In this document: positions 24,924 to 36,967 of the stretch, in pieces
Position numbering within the stretch: position 1 is the first letter of the stretch
Layout of the letters: each line of letters begins with the position of its first letter
Origin: Phoenix dactylifera
Taxonomy: Eukaryota > Streptophyta > Magnoliopsida > Arecales > Arecaceae
NCBI RefSeq assembly: GCF_009389715.1
Contig: NC_052401.1
Coordinates: forward strand, 620,001-684,000
DNA length: 64,000 nt
Direction of reading: 5' to 3'
Made by a program: the position numbers and the translations under genes
Notes under the pieces: generated by a model
The model's input: only the letters and a program-made list of their open reading frames with translations
What the model was told of the DNA's origin: nothing
The model's database searches: none

Positions 24924-25486
24924 ATGGGTACCATCACCACAAGCATTTCATCTCTTCTTTTGGCATGCTCCTCCCATCCCTCTTCCTCCCCACTTGCGGC
25001 CTAACTGATGCAAAAACCGAGGCCCATTTCTCCAAACCAGCCCACATGAAGCTAAGGCGGAAGGTAAGCCACCTCCACTTCTTCTTCCATGACGTAGTGA
25101 GCGCCCGCAAGGCGGCGGCGGTGCCGGTCACCGATCCAGTCATGCCTTTTCCATCGAGCTTCGGCAAGATCGTCATGATGGATGATTTGCTGACGGAGGG
25201 GCCGGAGCCGACTTCGAAACCCGTGGGCCGGGCTTAGGGGATGTATTCATTTGCGGCCCAGCTCATGGTCATGAACTTCGTGTTCCCAGAGGGGAAGTAC
25301 AACGGCAGCGTGCTCACCGTGCTCGGACGGAACCCGGTGCTTCACCGGGTACGGGAGATGCCGGTGGTCGGAGGGAGCGGGCTGTTCCGATTCGCCCGGG
25401 GCTATGCTCAGGCCCAAACCCACTGGTTGGATCCCAACACGGGGGATGCCATTGTTGAGTACAATGCTTACGTGCTGCACTACTGA
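24924..25486 (+). pseudogene. Dirigent pseudogene DIR-1, copy 1
   Basis: Dirigent proteins are secreted all-beta trimers that steer radical coupling of monolignols. This intronless copy keeps [70 protein letters not shown] and the C-terminal [14 protein letters not shown]. Lesions: a 1-nt loss in the signal peptide codons (ctttt against cttttt in the other copies), a TAG at 25235 where the paralogue DIR-2 has CAG (VGRA-Q-G), and a 15-nt in-frame loss after GCCCAG near 25260. An internal ATG at 24965 opens a 90-codon frame to the TAG. The TAG is shared with copies 2 and 3, so it predates the duplications. Confidence 0.88.
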
Positions 25487-25886
25487 ACTGAACTTAATAG
25501 TTGAAGTGCCGCTTGAAGAAATAATTAGCTGTAGGTCTTCTTCTTTTCATTTTTGAGTGTTGATCTTTAAGCAGACCGGTGTCTTTATTTGATACTTTTC
25601 TTCCTCGGTAGATGCTGAGGCTCCTTTTCACTGTGTCTTTGTGGGAGTTACCTTCAGTCAGATTAGATTCATAACATAACAGTTTGTTTTATCCCTCGGA
25701 CGGTACCGCCTTTTTGCTTGCATGGACGGCTTGTCAGTTGTCGCTGAGCAGTGAAACAAAAGACGAAGCATTGGTGGCCGTGTGAGACCTACCTGGTTCA
25801 CAAGGGCGTCTCCACCGAGTCCGGATGCTACTGAATTACACCCCGTGGCCAAATGATCCAGATGATGAGGAATTCATAGAAAGATT
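25487..25886. other. DIR-1 3' flank, copy 1
   Basis: The DIR-1 3' region, with the empty MITE site near 25640 (ttttcactgtgtctttg). No gene is seen. Confidence 0.55.
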
Positions 25887-28800
25887 TGTCACGCCCCGGC
25901 CAGATTCCGTGCGTGATGTGGCCATACTATCGAAGAGTACGGCCCACGATAACACGAAGCCAAATGTTTCATTTAGTTTTCAAATCCATCTCAAATATAA
26001 TAGAATAAATATGAATCCAATTTCATTATTTATTAAATAAAAACCAATATTAATTCAAAGCTTCTAAATCCAAACATAAATACTAAGCCTATAATCCTTA
26101 ATATTCAGAAAATCATTAACTATAAATTTGTAGTCAATTTAAAATACTAAAATTTTTCTACAAAATTGTCAAGCGTGCTAGCACCAACTCCACGTCTAGA
26201 CCATCTTCTGTCCTTACTGATCCTATTCACCTAGCGAGAGAAAAATAAAAATAAAGGTATACGAGCGACAGCTCAATGAGTAAACCTTTCACTACCTTAC
26301 TAGATCAAGCATAAGTTTTTCATGCCAATGCATCATTAAAGAAAAATAACAGGTATTCCAAAATAATCATTTTATAACATAGTATATTAAAAATAGGTTA
26401 TATAGCAAATCTCATGCATGAACAAATCATCCATCTTTCATCAATAATTTCGTAAATCGTTTTTCATGTCATGTAACCCTATCACAAAATTCAAAATATT
26501 GCTCACAGATATTTGTGCTATGGTCACTATAACCTGTAACAGGGTTGTCTTCGTAATCGACAATATTTTATAGTTCATATTTGTCACCAACTTTAATCCA
26601 TTAGCAGAAGGCCATTTTCGTTGGATGTTAGCTCCAAGGCGTCGATTGAAATTCATGATCAGATTATATGATAAAATACTTATTTTTTTCTTAAAACATA
26701 CACATAAAAAAGTGAAAAATACTAAATGACATGATCAGATTCATAACAGAGCTATTTTTATTAAAATATTAATGAAACTTTATTTCCTAATAAAGCATAA
26801 TTTTCATGATACAAATGCTGATCCAAAATTTTTAAAAAAATGTGATATTTTCACAAGCAGATTTTATGCATGAAACAACATGATTATAAAAAGTACAAGA
26901 TCTACTTACAGTTTAAAAACTAATAAGAAGTATAAGATTTACTTACCTGTTTCGCCTTAAGCCGTCAAATTTCACTAGGTGATTCAGTCAACCCAATTAA
27001 CAACATTAAAAGCGAGATTAATTTCTATTTGAAATAAATAAGAAAGGAGAGAGAGAGTTGGTCGAGTGACAGTGTTCGATGGTTCCGGATGGTTTAGGCC
27101 CGAGCGACTCGATCAACAAATCATAGGGTATAAACTCGATCAAGGCTTAAATTAGCCAACATGGTTCATCAATGAAGGTTTTAAGGACATTCAATAGAGC
27201 TAGGATGATCAGTCCAGTAGGTAGCCCGGGCACCAGAGCAGAACTATGCCCTTTACAAGGTTAACTCGGGTTCGTAGATCAAGTCAACAGGATCCGATAC
27301 TGGGTTCCTTGGACATTCTAGAGAGAGAAAGTAGAGAGAAGAGAGAAGGTGGAGAGAGAAAGTGGAGAGAGGAAAGAGAAGGTAGAGAGAAAGTGGAGAG
27401 AGGAGAGGGAAGGCAGAGAGAGAAAGTGGAAAGAGAAAGTAGAGAAGAGAGAGAAAATGAGAGAGGATAGCTCTCTTTCTCTCTCTCATCCTCTTCTCTT
27501 CTTTTTCTTCCCTTGTTCTTTTCTTCTTTCTTCTCCCATAGCAACAACAAAGAAAAGAGGGGTGGCTGATGACGGTGACTGCAACAGTTCGGCGGTAGTG
27601 GCAGCCAGCGGTGGTGGCTGATCGGTGAGGAAATCCAAAAAAGACCCAAAAATAGGGGAATCAGACTCTCCTTGACTTCCAGCCATTGGCCGCTCACCGA
27701 CTGTAGGGTGTTGCCCACAATAACACAAAGCCCATAATAACAATATTCTTTCATATAACATGATAAAATTTGTCCAACTTGCATCTAAATCAAATATTTG
27801 AATATTGAAGACTAAAACCCAAACTTATAGTCATCGCTACTTCTATGACAGCTTGTAACTATGCTTCAAGCTTTATTTTTTCAACCTTCATTCATTTATT
27901 CTTTTCCACTCCTAGCAACTTTATTTATCTTAAAAAAAAATATAAAGAGACAGATGAGCTTTGGAGTTCAGTAAGTAACCATGCACCATCTTACCAGATC
28001 AAGCATGGGTTTTTCCATGTCAATGTATCATTTAAAGAAAATAACAGACAATCCAAAATAAGCATTCATAACACATATATTAAAACAAGTCATAAAGGAA
28101 CTCATGCATGCATAAATCATTTATTTTCCACAAACAAGCTTCAAGTTCATTTTACAAATAAATGCATAAATTATTCTTATACCATTTAGCCATATTATAG
28201 TTCAAAACCTTGCTCATAGATATTCGTGATACGGTTTACTATAACCCATGATATGGCCGTTTTCATAATCGACAAGATTATAGTTCACATTCATTACTAA
28301 CTTTAACCTATTGGCTGAGGACCATCTTCTTTAGATGCTAGCTCTAGGGTGTTGATTGGCCTCCATTTCTAGAGGCAGTCATAGCTATCTGAGAGCTTAT
28401 AAAATATTTCATAAATCATACCTTAATAAGTAGGTTGAAAATGTGAAATGACATCGCAAAACTTTAACTAATCATGCCATATATGAAATTTTACATAATC
28501 ATAAGTCATTTATCATTAAGCATTCTAATTATGTCACATATATCATTTTCATGCAATTTTTATAAATCATATGTAGATCATTTACAACAAAGTATTCAGT
28601 AAAGATGCTATTTGACCAAAAATATGGATTATTTTCAACCGTATGCTTGGGTTTAAATTTTTAAAAAAATGCAAGATCAATCATGTCAAATATAATTCAT
28701 AATTTTTCTTACTAAAAATTAATCAATAATTTAAAATTATAAAATTTATGCCAAAGTTATTTACCTCTGTTCTTCCAAAGATCTCTAGATTCAGTTGGAT

Positions 28801-29603
28801 AACTCCGCTGCACAAAACTGTTTAAAATAAATTACTTGCTATTTACCTTTTTTTTAAAAAATAATTCGAAATGGATTTGAGCAGGCTTCAAGTTCTGATT
28901 GGGTAAGTCGGATTTGGATATACAAATCTAGTAAAGAGAGAATGCTTGCACCATGGATGGACATTTCTCTCTCTCCCTCCCTTTTTTTTTTTCTCCTTTT
29001 CTCTTTTCTTCTTCCTCTTTTCTTCTTCTTTTTGTTCTTCTTTTCTTCTCCTTCATCGCCCTCCCCTCTTTTCTTCCCCGTGAAACTGGAGGGGGAAGGG
29101 CGAGAGCCCACCCCACCTAAGACAGAGAAGGGGAAGGTGGCCTCTAGCCCGACGGTGGCGCGGCCGAGGGCCTGCGGGCGGTAGGGTGGAACCACCGGAT
29201 ATGCTCTCCCCCCTTCTCTTCTTCTTCTTCTTTTTCTTCTTCTTCTTCTTTTTCCTTATTCCGGCGGCCCTTTGCCGGATTCCAGCCATTGTCGATCGAT
29301 CGGAAGGAGGGGGAGACAAGAGAAGGAAATGCGAAGGGTATGGAAGGCCTTACCTTGCTCCGATGAGGCGTTGCACCTCGACCCCGGCGGCACAAGCGAG
29401 GGCACAGTCAGCTCAAGCAGGAGAAGGGAGGAAGATGGAGGAGGAATGAGAAGATGGATGGAGGTGGAGTGGAATCGAGGGTTTTTTAAGCCGCAGAGAG
29501 GGAGGGTAACGACCGGCCGTTCGTCAGTTACAACCGTCTAGCGGCCGCGGCGGTTGGGCCTGCCGACTGGTCTAAGTCAGGCCCAGTTGGCTTGATTCTT
29601 ACA
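25887..29603. repeat. 3.7-kb composite non-coding repeat, copy 1
   Basis: Runs from TGTCACGCCCCGG to ...GATTCTTACA, LTR-like termini but with no target duplication found. It contains two diverged relatives of one sequence, about 26268-27560 and 27945-29220. Both have a gatcaagcat...ttttcatg block, a gtaatcgacaagattttatag block and a gatgctagctc block, followed by CT/GA-rich microsatellites. No coding capacity is seen. Probably a non-autonomous element or nested pair; the class is unassigned. Confidence 0.6.
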
Positions 29604-29659
29604 GACTGTGTAAGCCCAAACCTCCGTGAGAGGACTACGAATACTGAAGCAAAAGACTG

Positions 29660-30115
29660 GGATCATGAGTGGGATAGAGGTAGAGTGGGCTTTGTGATCA
29701 GGGATCATGAGTCTAAGCTCATTGTGGCCGGCATGTCTTCGATGAATCAGTCAATGGTGCAGAGCTGAGAGCTGCATGGGAGGACATTGTCTTTGCCAAA
29801 TGGATCCTAGGAGCGACTTGTATTCAGCTTGAGGGCGATGCGGCCATGGTGATTGATTGGATTCAGAAGAGTGTTGATAGGCACAGACGTTCGGATAGGC
29901 ATCTGCTTTGTTGGATATATGTAAGATTGTGAGTGGGCTGATGGCATTCCGAGCTACCCATATCTATCGGAAGGCAAACAGTGTTGCCTCCTATGCGGCG
30001 CACCACTCAGAAGAATTTTGTTGGGAGGGCACGGACGCTGCTCCCTCACCCCTTCATCGACTTTTGGTTTTGACTCTTACAAGTGCACTCATATGAGTAT
30101 GGTATGGTTTGCCGT
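29660..30115 (+). mobile_element. LINE RNase H relic, copy 1
   Basis: Encodes GGVGFVIRDHESKL-type sequence, then ELRAAWEDIVFAKW, QLEGDAAMVIDWI and HIYRKANSVASYAAHHS, the RNase H-like C-terminus of a plant LINE, with stops. About 550 bp of upstream sequence kept in copies 2 and 3 is missing here. The 3' tail is cut differently in each copy. Confidence 0.75.
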
Positions 30116-31227
30116 TGTATCATAAAAATTTGTTTCCTCTTGCTTCATTATTGGTAGTCTTATTCAAGTCTATATGAAACATTTTTTGTCTAGATTCTCT
30201 TTCTTAAAATGTGGTTAATACTTGGAGGTTTTGTTAAGGTACGGATTTTCGCACCGACGCATGAATAGATTTTTAAGAGATTCGTTTTAACTGCAAACAT
30301 ATGAACCAATTTGGAAAGGCCACGACGTTCCAGGAGACCACTCGGACCACCTACTCTGGGATTATGGAGTTGTAAGAGGTAATCAGCTTTTGTAGCTTTG
30401 TTGTGGGTGCTCTTGGAGACTGCCATGACCGAAATCTGGAGGTATCACTGGTCCCTCTTGCTCTCACCTACCCTTAATGAGCCCGTCCCACAAGAGATGC
30501 ATTGGCCTCTCTCCAATCACATATGTTGCTACCGAAAGCAACATTATTTGTAGGTTCTGATAGCCCGTTTGCAGCAACATAAGGTTTCATCTAATAAATT
30601 TAGCTAGGATATGTTATTTGAATTTCTTAATAATATATAAGTATCCAAAATCTATCTAGTTCGTAGAAAAAATAGTACTAATCATCTACCCAAAGGACAA
30701 CCAATGATCTAAAATTATATTTCCCAAAATAGAGAGGACCGAACATATGTTCTAGCCTTTCAGGCACGCACCCCCTTGAATCGAAACATTGGCAAACTAG
30801 ATTTCACCCTCACGAAAAAAAAAAAAAAGAAGCAGAACAGGAGCCTACCGCAAGTACTACTACTTTTATGCGAACCCTCCTATGCAAGCTATAACAGCCC
30901 TAATAATGATATAGCGGTTGCTACCTAAAGTAGGTTTGGGGAAAAAAGTAGCAGGATTTGACCCCAAAAAAAAAGTAGTAGGTTTGAAAAAGCTGTCCAC
31001 ATGTAAAGAATTTTACGATTACTTTGCTCTCGTTCCAACTTTTTATTTTTCTGAGCAATGATTCCACTCTCCATGGCCTGTAGCATTGAGTAGAGCCAGG
31101 GGACACCGACAATGACATCCATTGAATGAAAAAGAAAAGAGCCAAAACCAAAACCACATCATGAAGATCACCTTGCAACCAACGCCATTGAGAGGACACA
31201 AACTAAATCAGAAAACCAACCTCTAAA
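30116..31227. other. Non-coding DNA between LINE relic and DIR-2, copy 1
   Basis: Almost identical to 50428-51544 and slightly more different from copy 3. The recombination switch point lies near 30176-30201. A 78-codon minus-strand frame (30190-30426) is shared by all copies but changes residues freely, so it is not called a gene. Confidence 0.55.
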
Positions 31228-31803
31228 TCAGTAGTGCATGACGAAAACATTGTACTCCACCACAGCATCACCAGTCTTAAGATTGAAGGTGTGCGTCCGG
31301 GCCTGGGCATAACCCTGGGCCAACCGAAAAAGCCCACTTCCCCCGATCACCGGCATCTCCCTCACCTTCGACAATGCCGTATACCGGCCCAATATGGTAA
31401 CCGTGCTACCATTGTACTTGCCGTCGGTGAAGGCAAAGTTCATGGACATCAGCAGGCCCGCCTCCTCCTTGGACGCGAAACAATAGAAACCCTGGGCCCG
31501 GCCCACTAGCTTTGAAGTGGCCTCAGGGCCAACGGTCAGCGCGTCGTCGATCATGACCAACGTGCCGAACGAGGTCGCCGACTTGTTGGCCGAGGCCGCC
31601 TGGGCCACCCTGACGGTGCTCGGATCCGGCCCGCTCACGACGTCGTGCAAGAATAGCCGCAGGTGGCTCAGCTTCTGGCGCACCGGCGGCGTCGCCGGCT
31701 TTTGACTCTGGAGGAAACTGTAGTGTTCTCCATCCTTGGCTGAGGAGGGAGTGATGGTGCTGAATAAGAGAAGAAGAATGGCGATCGAAAAGAGTTTGCC
31801 CAT
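31228..31803 (-). CDS. Dirigent protein DIR-2, copy 1
   Basis: An intact intronless 191-aa dirigent protein, likely apoplastic, of the family guiding stereoselective phenoxy-radical coupling in lignan and lignin-type defence metabolism. Residues 1-22 are a clear signal peptide (hydrophobic core SIAILLLLF, cut near SSA-KDG). Family motifs: HDVVSGPDP (53-61), [12 protein letters not shown] (82-93), [13 protein letters not shown] (128-140), [11 protein letters not shown] (147-157), YAQART (165-170), [11 protein letters not shown] at the end. N-glycosylation sequons are at N73 and N131. Only one Cys is present (C108), so the disulfide seen in pinoresinol-forming dirigents is absent and the product is uncertain. 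The start at 31803 was chosen because the frame upstream is a Cys-Val run from a microsatellite. Converges with DIR-1 of its module. Confidence 0.93.
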   Translation of the reverse strand: MGKLFSIAILLLLFSTITPSSAKDGEHYSFLQSQKPATPPVRQKLSHLRLFLHDVVSGPDPSTVRVAQAASANKSATSFGTLVMIDDALTVGPEATSKLVGRAQGFYCFASKEEAGLLMSMNFAFTDGKYNGSTVTILGRYTALSKVREMPVIGGSGLFRLAQGYAQARTHTFNLKTGDAVVEYNVFVMHY

Positions 31804-31810
31804 GAGAACC

Positions 31811-31812
<2 letters not shown>

Positions 31813-31892
<80 letters not shown>
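31813..31892. repeat. (CA)18(GA)22 microsatellite in the DIR-2 leader, copy 1
   Basis: On the sense strand this is (TC)n(TG)n ending 9 nt before the ATG. The copy 2 equivalent has 23 CA and 21 GA units. Confidence 0.95.
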
Positions 31893-31895
<3 letters not shown>

Positions 31896-31958
31896 GTGAG
31901 AATGGGATGGGAGTTTGGGTTTTGGTGTGATGAGTGTATGTGTCTGAGCCCTTGGTGG

Positions 31959-31967
31959 TTATTTATG
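31959..31967 (-). promoter_or_regulatory. TATA-like box of DIR-2, copy 1
   Basis: Minus-strand CATAAATAA about 160 bp upstream of the ATG. This would place the microsatellite inside the 5' UTR. The same sequence precedes copy 2. Confidence 0.5.
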
Positions 31968-32120
31968 GGGACCGTCAGGCGTCAGGTGGGGGTGGGGACT
32001 GGTGGAGGAAAATTTTATTTAATGGGTCTGCTTCCCGTTATTTTGTCTATTTAAAAGCGCCTGGTTTGGTTGGGGTGAAACTTTCCCCATGATCTTTACC
32101 TGAGGAAGGGCATGGCTTGG

Positions 32121-32244
32121 CACTCAGGTGTCTTTTTATGGACGTCTGATGCAGACGTCCCTTCACAGTTGTATTTTTTGCTTTCCCGTGATTTGGAGGG
32201 CTGTACTCACGTCCGATCTATATGATATGAGTAGCCGTTTTTAC

Positions 32245-32290
<46 letters not shown>
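32121..32290 (+). mobile_element. Poly(A)-tailed retroposon, private to copy 1
   Basis: A 170-bp insertion starting cactcaggtgtc and ending in 45 A (32246-32290) after ...gccgtttttacc. Flanked by the 13-bp target duplication gggcatggcttgg at 32108-32120 and 32291-32303. Copy 2 has this word once (about 52434) with no insert. No pol III A/B boxes are seen, so a 5'-truncated LINE tail is more likely than a SINE. Confidence 0.88.
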
Positions 32291-32295
<5 letters not shown>

Positions 32296-32303
32296 TGGCT
32301 TGG

Positions 32304-34650
32304 GAGTTGGGAATGCAAGTAACACTTCGATTGTTTTTTTCTCTAAAATAAATATTTCGTACCCTTCAAATACGGCCATATCCAAAAATAAAATAAAATA
32401 AAATAAAAAATAGTAGAGTACTCTAGGCAGCTTTTTTTTTTTTTTTTACCCACAGGACATTTTTGGAGTGGTTGGCATAGAAGGCTCACTTCTATTAACT
32501 ACCGGCTAAAATAAGAATAAAAAAACACTGAATTTTTTTTAAAAAAAATGTCAAGAAGTATACTTTTGACTTGGTATTAGGTAAGATGGGTCTCAAATTG
32601 GTAATCTGGTCATAAATCAAGTCTGAACTTTTAAGTTAATCTTTCCTTGTATGAAACCAATTAATCTGATTGAGAGCCATAGTCTTTGGAGCTCTGGAGG
32701 ATCAAGTATAGGCCTATTTTGCACCAATAATACATGACTTCTTAGGAAGACAATGGAGACAGCATTTTGCCATTAACTTGGAAGATTTTCTGATGGTATG
32801 AATTCTTATACTTAAATCAAGCCTAAATTAGATCCTTTAGGCATATCAGCATTTCGTACATGGCCCACTCAGCTACCTTTCGAAAGCTTAAATTCTAGAC
32901 AAAGCTAGCTTTCCTGAGAAAGTCGATCGACATGACTTGGTTGCCCAACGAATATAAGTATGGAGCAAGAATCGGAGTCCTTCCATAGTAAAATGGTTTA
33001 AAGGTTTGTCTTTTTTCTGAAGGGTAATGGAGGAAGTGAATTGCTTTCCCCAGATTTATTGAGATGGTAATAAAAGAAGACAAAGCTTGTAGATATATAC
33101 AGAGTTAAGGCATGAGAAGAATAGGAGGGCAGAGGGTAGCCTGCTCCTTTCAGTCTGCATCAAGGGTAACAAGTGGTTCAATAGCAATCTATAGCTGTCA
33201 AGTAACCTCGGTGCACAGATTTCCCCAGAGCTAAAAACACTGAAGAGTTTTTGTATAAGACCGAAGCCAATGAAGAAGATTTTCTGACAAAAATTCAAAA
33301 AATATATTCACTCCGGACCTGACAATGTATATTCACATTGTAGTAGGGGAAGAAAATCCTGCAGCTGTTGATGAAATTGTAACAAGAGTTAGTAGTGAAT
33401 TTACCATCATTTGTGAGTTCCTTTAGAGGTCATCATCTGACATGTTCCTCATTTCAGTTTTTGGACCCAATAATAGGTCAATATTGAATACTAGGCTTGA
33501 TGTCTCAGAATTGATGGCATCCAATAGGAATGTTTATCATTCATCTTATCAAAACAAAAATCATAATAACGATTTCCTTGTCGGAACAAAGTAGTTTGAA
33601 ACTTTAAAAATCCAACACATATGTCCAGCATACTATATTTTTTTAGTTTTCAAAATATCATGAAATTATGCTCTAAATAAAACTTGATAATTTTTTGCTT
33701 ACAAAATAGTCTTTATAATTTTTTTTAAGAAGGAAAGGAAGTGATTACAGCCCTATCAACCATACAAATCCAAAGTGCTCCAAGATACGACTCTCTCCTG
33801 AGTTATGGCTCTTGCTAGGTATGGCTAATGCAAAAATCTACTAGATCATTCAAATTGCTGAAGTTAATTACCCAAAAGTTATAGAATTCTGTATTTTTTT
33901 TTATATTTGATTAGCCAAGCAATATGTTAAATTAAGGAGGAGGACTTTCTCATCTTTCCTTCTGTATCATAGAATTTCCATGTGGTTCGTCTCATAAGAG
34001 AAAACAGCTGAGCCATTGACACATGCTTTCATAACTAAAAAATGTAACTAGCAAAATCATTCAGCTGGTGTGCTGTTTTTGTATTTGCGCCGTGAATTGT
34101 GGCAAAATAATGGAAGCAAAGAAGAATGTGAATGGTGGGAGAGACAGTTGAGTGAATTTTTTGGGTGGTTTTTCTGAGTTACCATGGCATTATGTAACAG
34201 CTTAAGACCTCACCCAAAATAGCATCAGGTTAAAAGTTTAAATCCATTTAAATCTAATTACAAGCATTACGATCGGCCGATGGTCAGCCTCAATGAGCCT
34301 TTGCTGCAATGTTCCCTAGTCCACATGAGTTATAGGCTGGATTTACTCTGATACTATTTGTAACAACCTATGATTTCATCCAAAATAGTTAGCTCGAAGG
34401 TATTTTTTAGATTTTATAGACATGTATAAATACCCAAGATCTTTTGGGCAAATAATTGATATGGAACTAAACACATGCCCACGGATCTCCCACATTATTC
34501 TTTTGCATTTGTTAGTGGTCCCTGCTACTCTTCGTCCACAATAATTGGGACCCAAAACGAGTAGAAAATGGGTCACCTAGAAAAGATTAAAGTAGAACCT
34601 GACTTGGCTTAAACGCGCGTGCACTGCGTGGGGCTCTGCGTACATCTTCC
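32304..34650. other. Non-coding tail of module copy 1
   Basis: Nearly identical to 52444-54790 (about 7 substitutions noticed). It contains a poly(T) run at about 32431-32449 and a dispersed-repeat relic at 34195-34500 built on two gtaaca...ctt...atgatttcatccaaaatag-like blocks. No gene is recognised. Confidence 0.5.
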
Positions 34651-34867
34651 ACATTACTGGGAGCGAGAGAGAGGAGAAGCCGCAGCTTTGGGAGTGCTAC
34701 CATCCTTGTTATTCCTTGGTTGAATAGTACCAGTTTTATTTTACCCTTTTTTTTGTTTTCTATTATCTTTAAACTCGAGCAATTATATATCAATTCAGCA
34801 ACACCATCACCCTTCTATTTCCTCAAGTTCAATTTTAATGGGACTGTCATGAAAAAAAAAGGGTGTA

Positions 34868-35225
34868 TTTGTGGAGCAGACTTTATTATATGAAGTGCTA
34901 AGTGCACCGCCAGTTGCAGACGGTGTTAGAATTTTTGATACTACAATTCCAATGGTGGAGTTACATGCAGCTTGAAAAGATCTAAATTATGTTATATATA
35001 CATTAAGGGTTTCACAGGTTTATTTAGACGAAGACTCTATAACAATTATTAGATATCTTTCTAATTCACCTCCTACTGACAGAAGACTTTTTCCATTGGA
35101 TTGTTGGCGATGATGCATTCACTACTATAAATTGAGATTTCACATATTTATAGAGAAGCTAATAGTGCAACTGATCGGATGACATTTTATGTGGCAAATT
35201 ATATGAGATCTACATTATAGGTTTT
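34868..35225 (+). mobile_element. LINE RNase H relic, module copy 2
   Basis: A longer version of the 23050 relic: GVRIFDTTIPMVELHAA keeps the ELHA motif of RNase H, then EDSITIIRYLSNS and a frame-broken end. Followed by AT-rich DNA up to the copia insertion. Confidence 0.65.
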
Positions 35226-35544
35226 TTCAACAGATCTTCCTATTTAATTTTGTAATATTTTATTTTTCATTCCCATGGATGTATTTATGCTCAATTAACT
35301 TAAATCATCCGATTTATTGAAAAAAAAAGGTTGATTATCACCCGTGAGACGTAACCTCATGATACTACAATCTTTCTCTTGCCCGACTAATTCTAGCAAT
35401 CAATGGTTACAGTTTGGTGTTTAGTTTAAATGTTGGCATCAAACATCATGGCACCTTCATGGGATGTGAGACATAACTAGTTGATGGTTTGTATTGGTTA
35501 TTTCAATCTGGTAGATATATTTTAAGTGCATATAATGTGAGTGC

Positions 35545-36440
35545 TGTTAGCAATATATCTCCTAACTAAATAAATAAATCTATAAATTCAATTAATAAAA
35601 AAAAACCTTAAAGGAAATAATATACATGCATATCATTCGGCATCCAAATAATTCTATTTTAATACAAAATAAATCTATTCTAGCACAAAGTAAATCTATG
35701 CATTTAATAAGTTTATATCATAGAATTTCAAATCCTACCAATCTACTAATATTAAATTAAAAATAAAGGTAGAAGAAAGTAGCCTGATTGAAAGCAGGTC
35801 GAAGCGCGTAGACGCTGTCCCAAAGAAGTATTTGCCCCCACGTACGGGTCACCCGGCAATCCTTCTCGGAGATACGACGACCCTACAACCTCTTCTTCGG
35901 CACGTCTCGGAAGAAGTCAAAGCGAACCCGATCGGACTTGCAGATCCAGCAAAGAACGGAATGAAAAGAACTAAATAAACTGAATAAAAATGTAAAATAA
36001 AATTTGGAAGTGGCTAAGAGGGAGAAGAATTTTTTCAGAATTTTTTCACTATTTTTCTGAAATTTTTCGTGTATCAAAAGAGATGAAATAGGGGGTATAT
36101 ATAGGGGTTTTACGCAGGGGCAAAATGGTCTTTTTGGCGGACGCGTCCGCGCTCTTCACGCGAACGTGGGCAACGTGCGCCTGTCCGCTGGCATGTTCCC
36201 ATTTAAACCAAAAACGCCCGTTGGGCGTTTCCAATTCAAACGGGCATGCCCGTTTTATTTCTCAAACGCGCACGCGGCCCGACACCGGCCGCGTGCGCAT
36301 TTAATTCCTTCTTTGAAAATCCCCGGTTGTTTCCGAAACCAAACGCGTAACGCCCGCTGGGCGTTACCTTTTTGTTTTCCCTCTTAAACGCGCACGCGGC
36401 CAAATTTCGGGCCGCGTGCGCATTTAAATTTTTCCTAACA
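35545..36440 (-). repeat. Copia 3' LTR (left end)
   Basis: 896 bp, at the downstream end of the leftward-transcribed element. Its last 300 bp are full of GC-rich inverted repeats (aacgcccgttgggcgttt, cgcacgcggcc paired with ggccgcgtgcg, taacgcccgctgggcgtta). Confidence 0.95.
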
Positions 36441-36441
36441 A

Positions 36442-36448
36442 TCCCCCA
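36442..36448 (-). other. Polypurine tract of the copia element
   Basis: Minus-strand GTGGGGG just before the LTR start, the expected place and composition for a plus-strand primer site. Confidence 0.65.
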
Positions 36449-36967
36449 CAAAAATTTAAATAATTTTAAAATCAAAATAAATTGCTGGATATCTTATATT
36501 ATGTAATAGGTGTAGGTACCTTTCGGTTTGAACCTTCACTTAGTGACAATTGATTACATCTGTGGAGCCAAGGTGGTCTTAACCTTGAACCTCGGTCCAT
36601 GGCTCAGATTAAATCAACAGCACACATAATATAGCCCGATCTGGGTTCTAAGCGGGTTGCGCTATTATGGCCATGCGCAGGTATCTATCATGTGCTTTTT
36701 AGGGAATCGCCCATTTCCCATAATCGCGGCCTCACGATTGCACATATAGGTGAGTCCTAATAAGGAAGCTAACAAGGAAGCTCCTGCCTCTTGGGTCTCG
36801 GACTCATTAAGAGTTATACAAACGAACTCATCCTACCACTTGCTTTTATGAGCACTAGCGCCATAGGGATGAGGAAAACATGAAATTGTGCTCCTCTTAG
36901 TCACACTCCGGTTTGTTTCTACCCATTGAACCTTTTAAGGTTGGGTTCCCACCGTGGTGATCTATCT

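Larger units (their letters stand above)
22843..34650. repeat. Dirigent module, copy 1
   Basis: First visible copy of a tandem segmental duplication. It opens at acattactgggagcgag directly after the gap and ends where the same word recurs at 34651. Content in order: LINE relic, DIR-1 pseudogene (+), 3.7-kb repeat block, LINE relic, DIR-2 gene (-), non-coding tail. Two poly(A)-tailed insertions are private to this copy. Confidence 0.9.

Noticed and set aside
25235-25237. DIR-1 stop as programmed read-through giving a full dirigent protein
   Set aside because: Every DIR-1 copy also carries at least one other disabling change, so simple pseudogene status explains the data.
27300-27500. Arg/Glu-rich frames in the GA-rich tracts
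   Set aside because: Low-complexity translations of microsatellites that differ in length between copies.
30190-30426. A 78-codon minus-strand frame kept in all three modules (also 50499-50735 and 63181-63417)
   Set aside because: Retention follows from recent duplication. The copy 3 changes are mostly amino-acid changing and no domain is recognised.
31804-31845. N-terminal extension of DIR-2 reading Met-Cys-Val repeats
   Set aside because: It is the TG microsatellite read in frame. The next Met starts a proper signal peptide.
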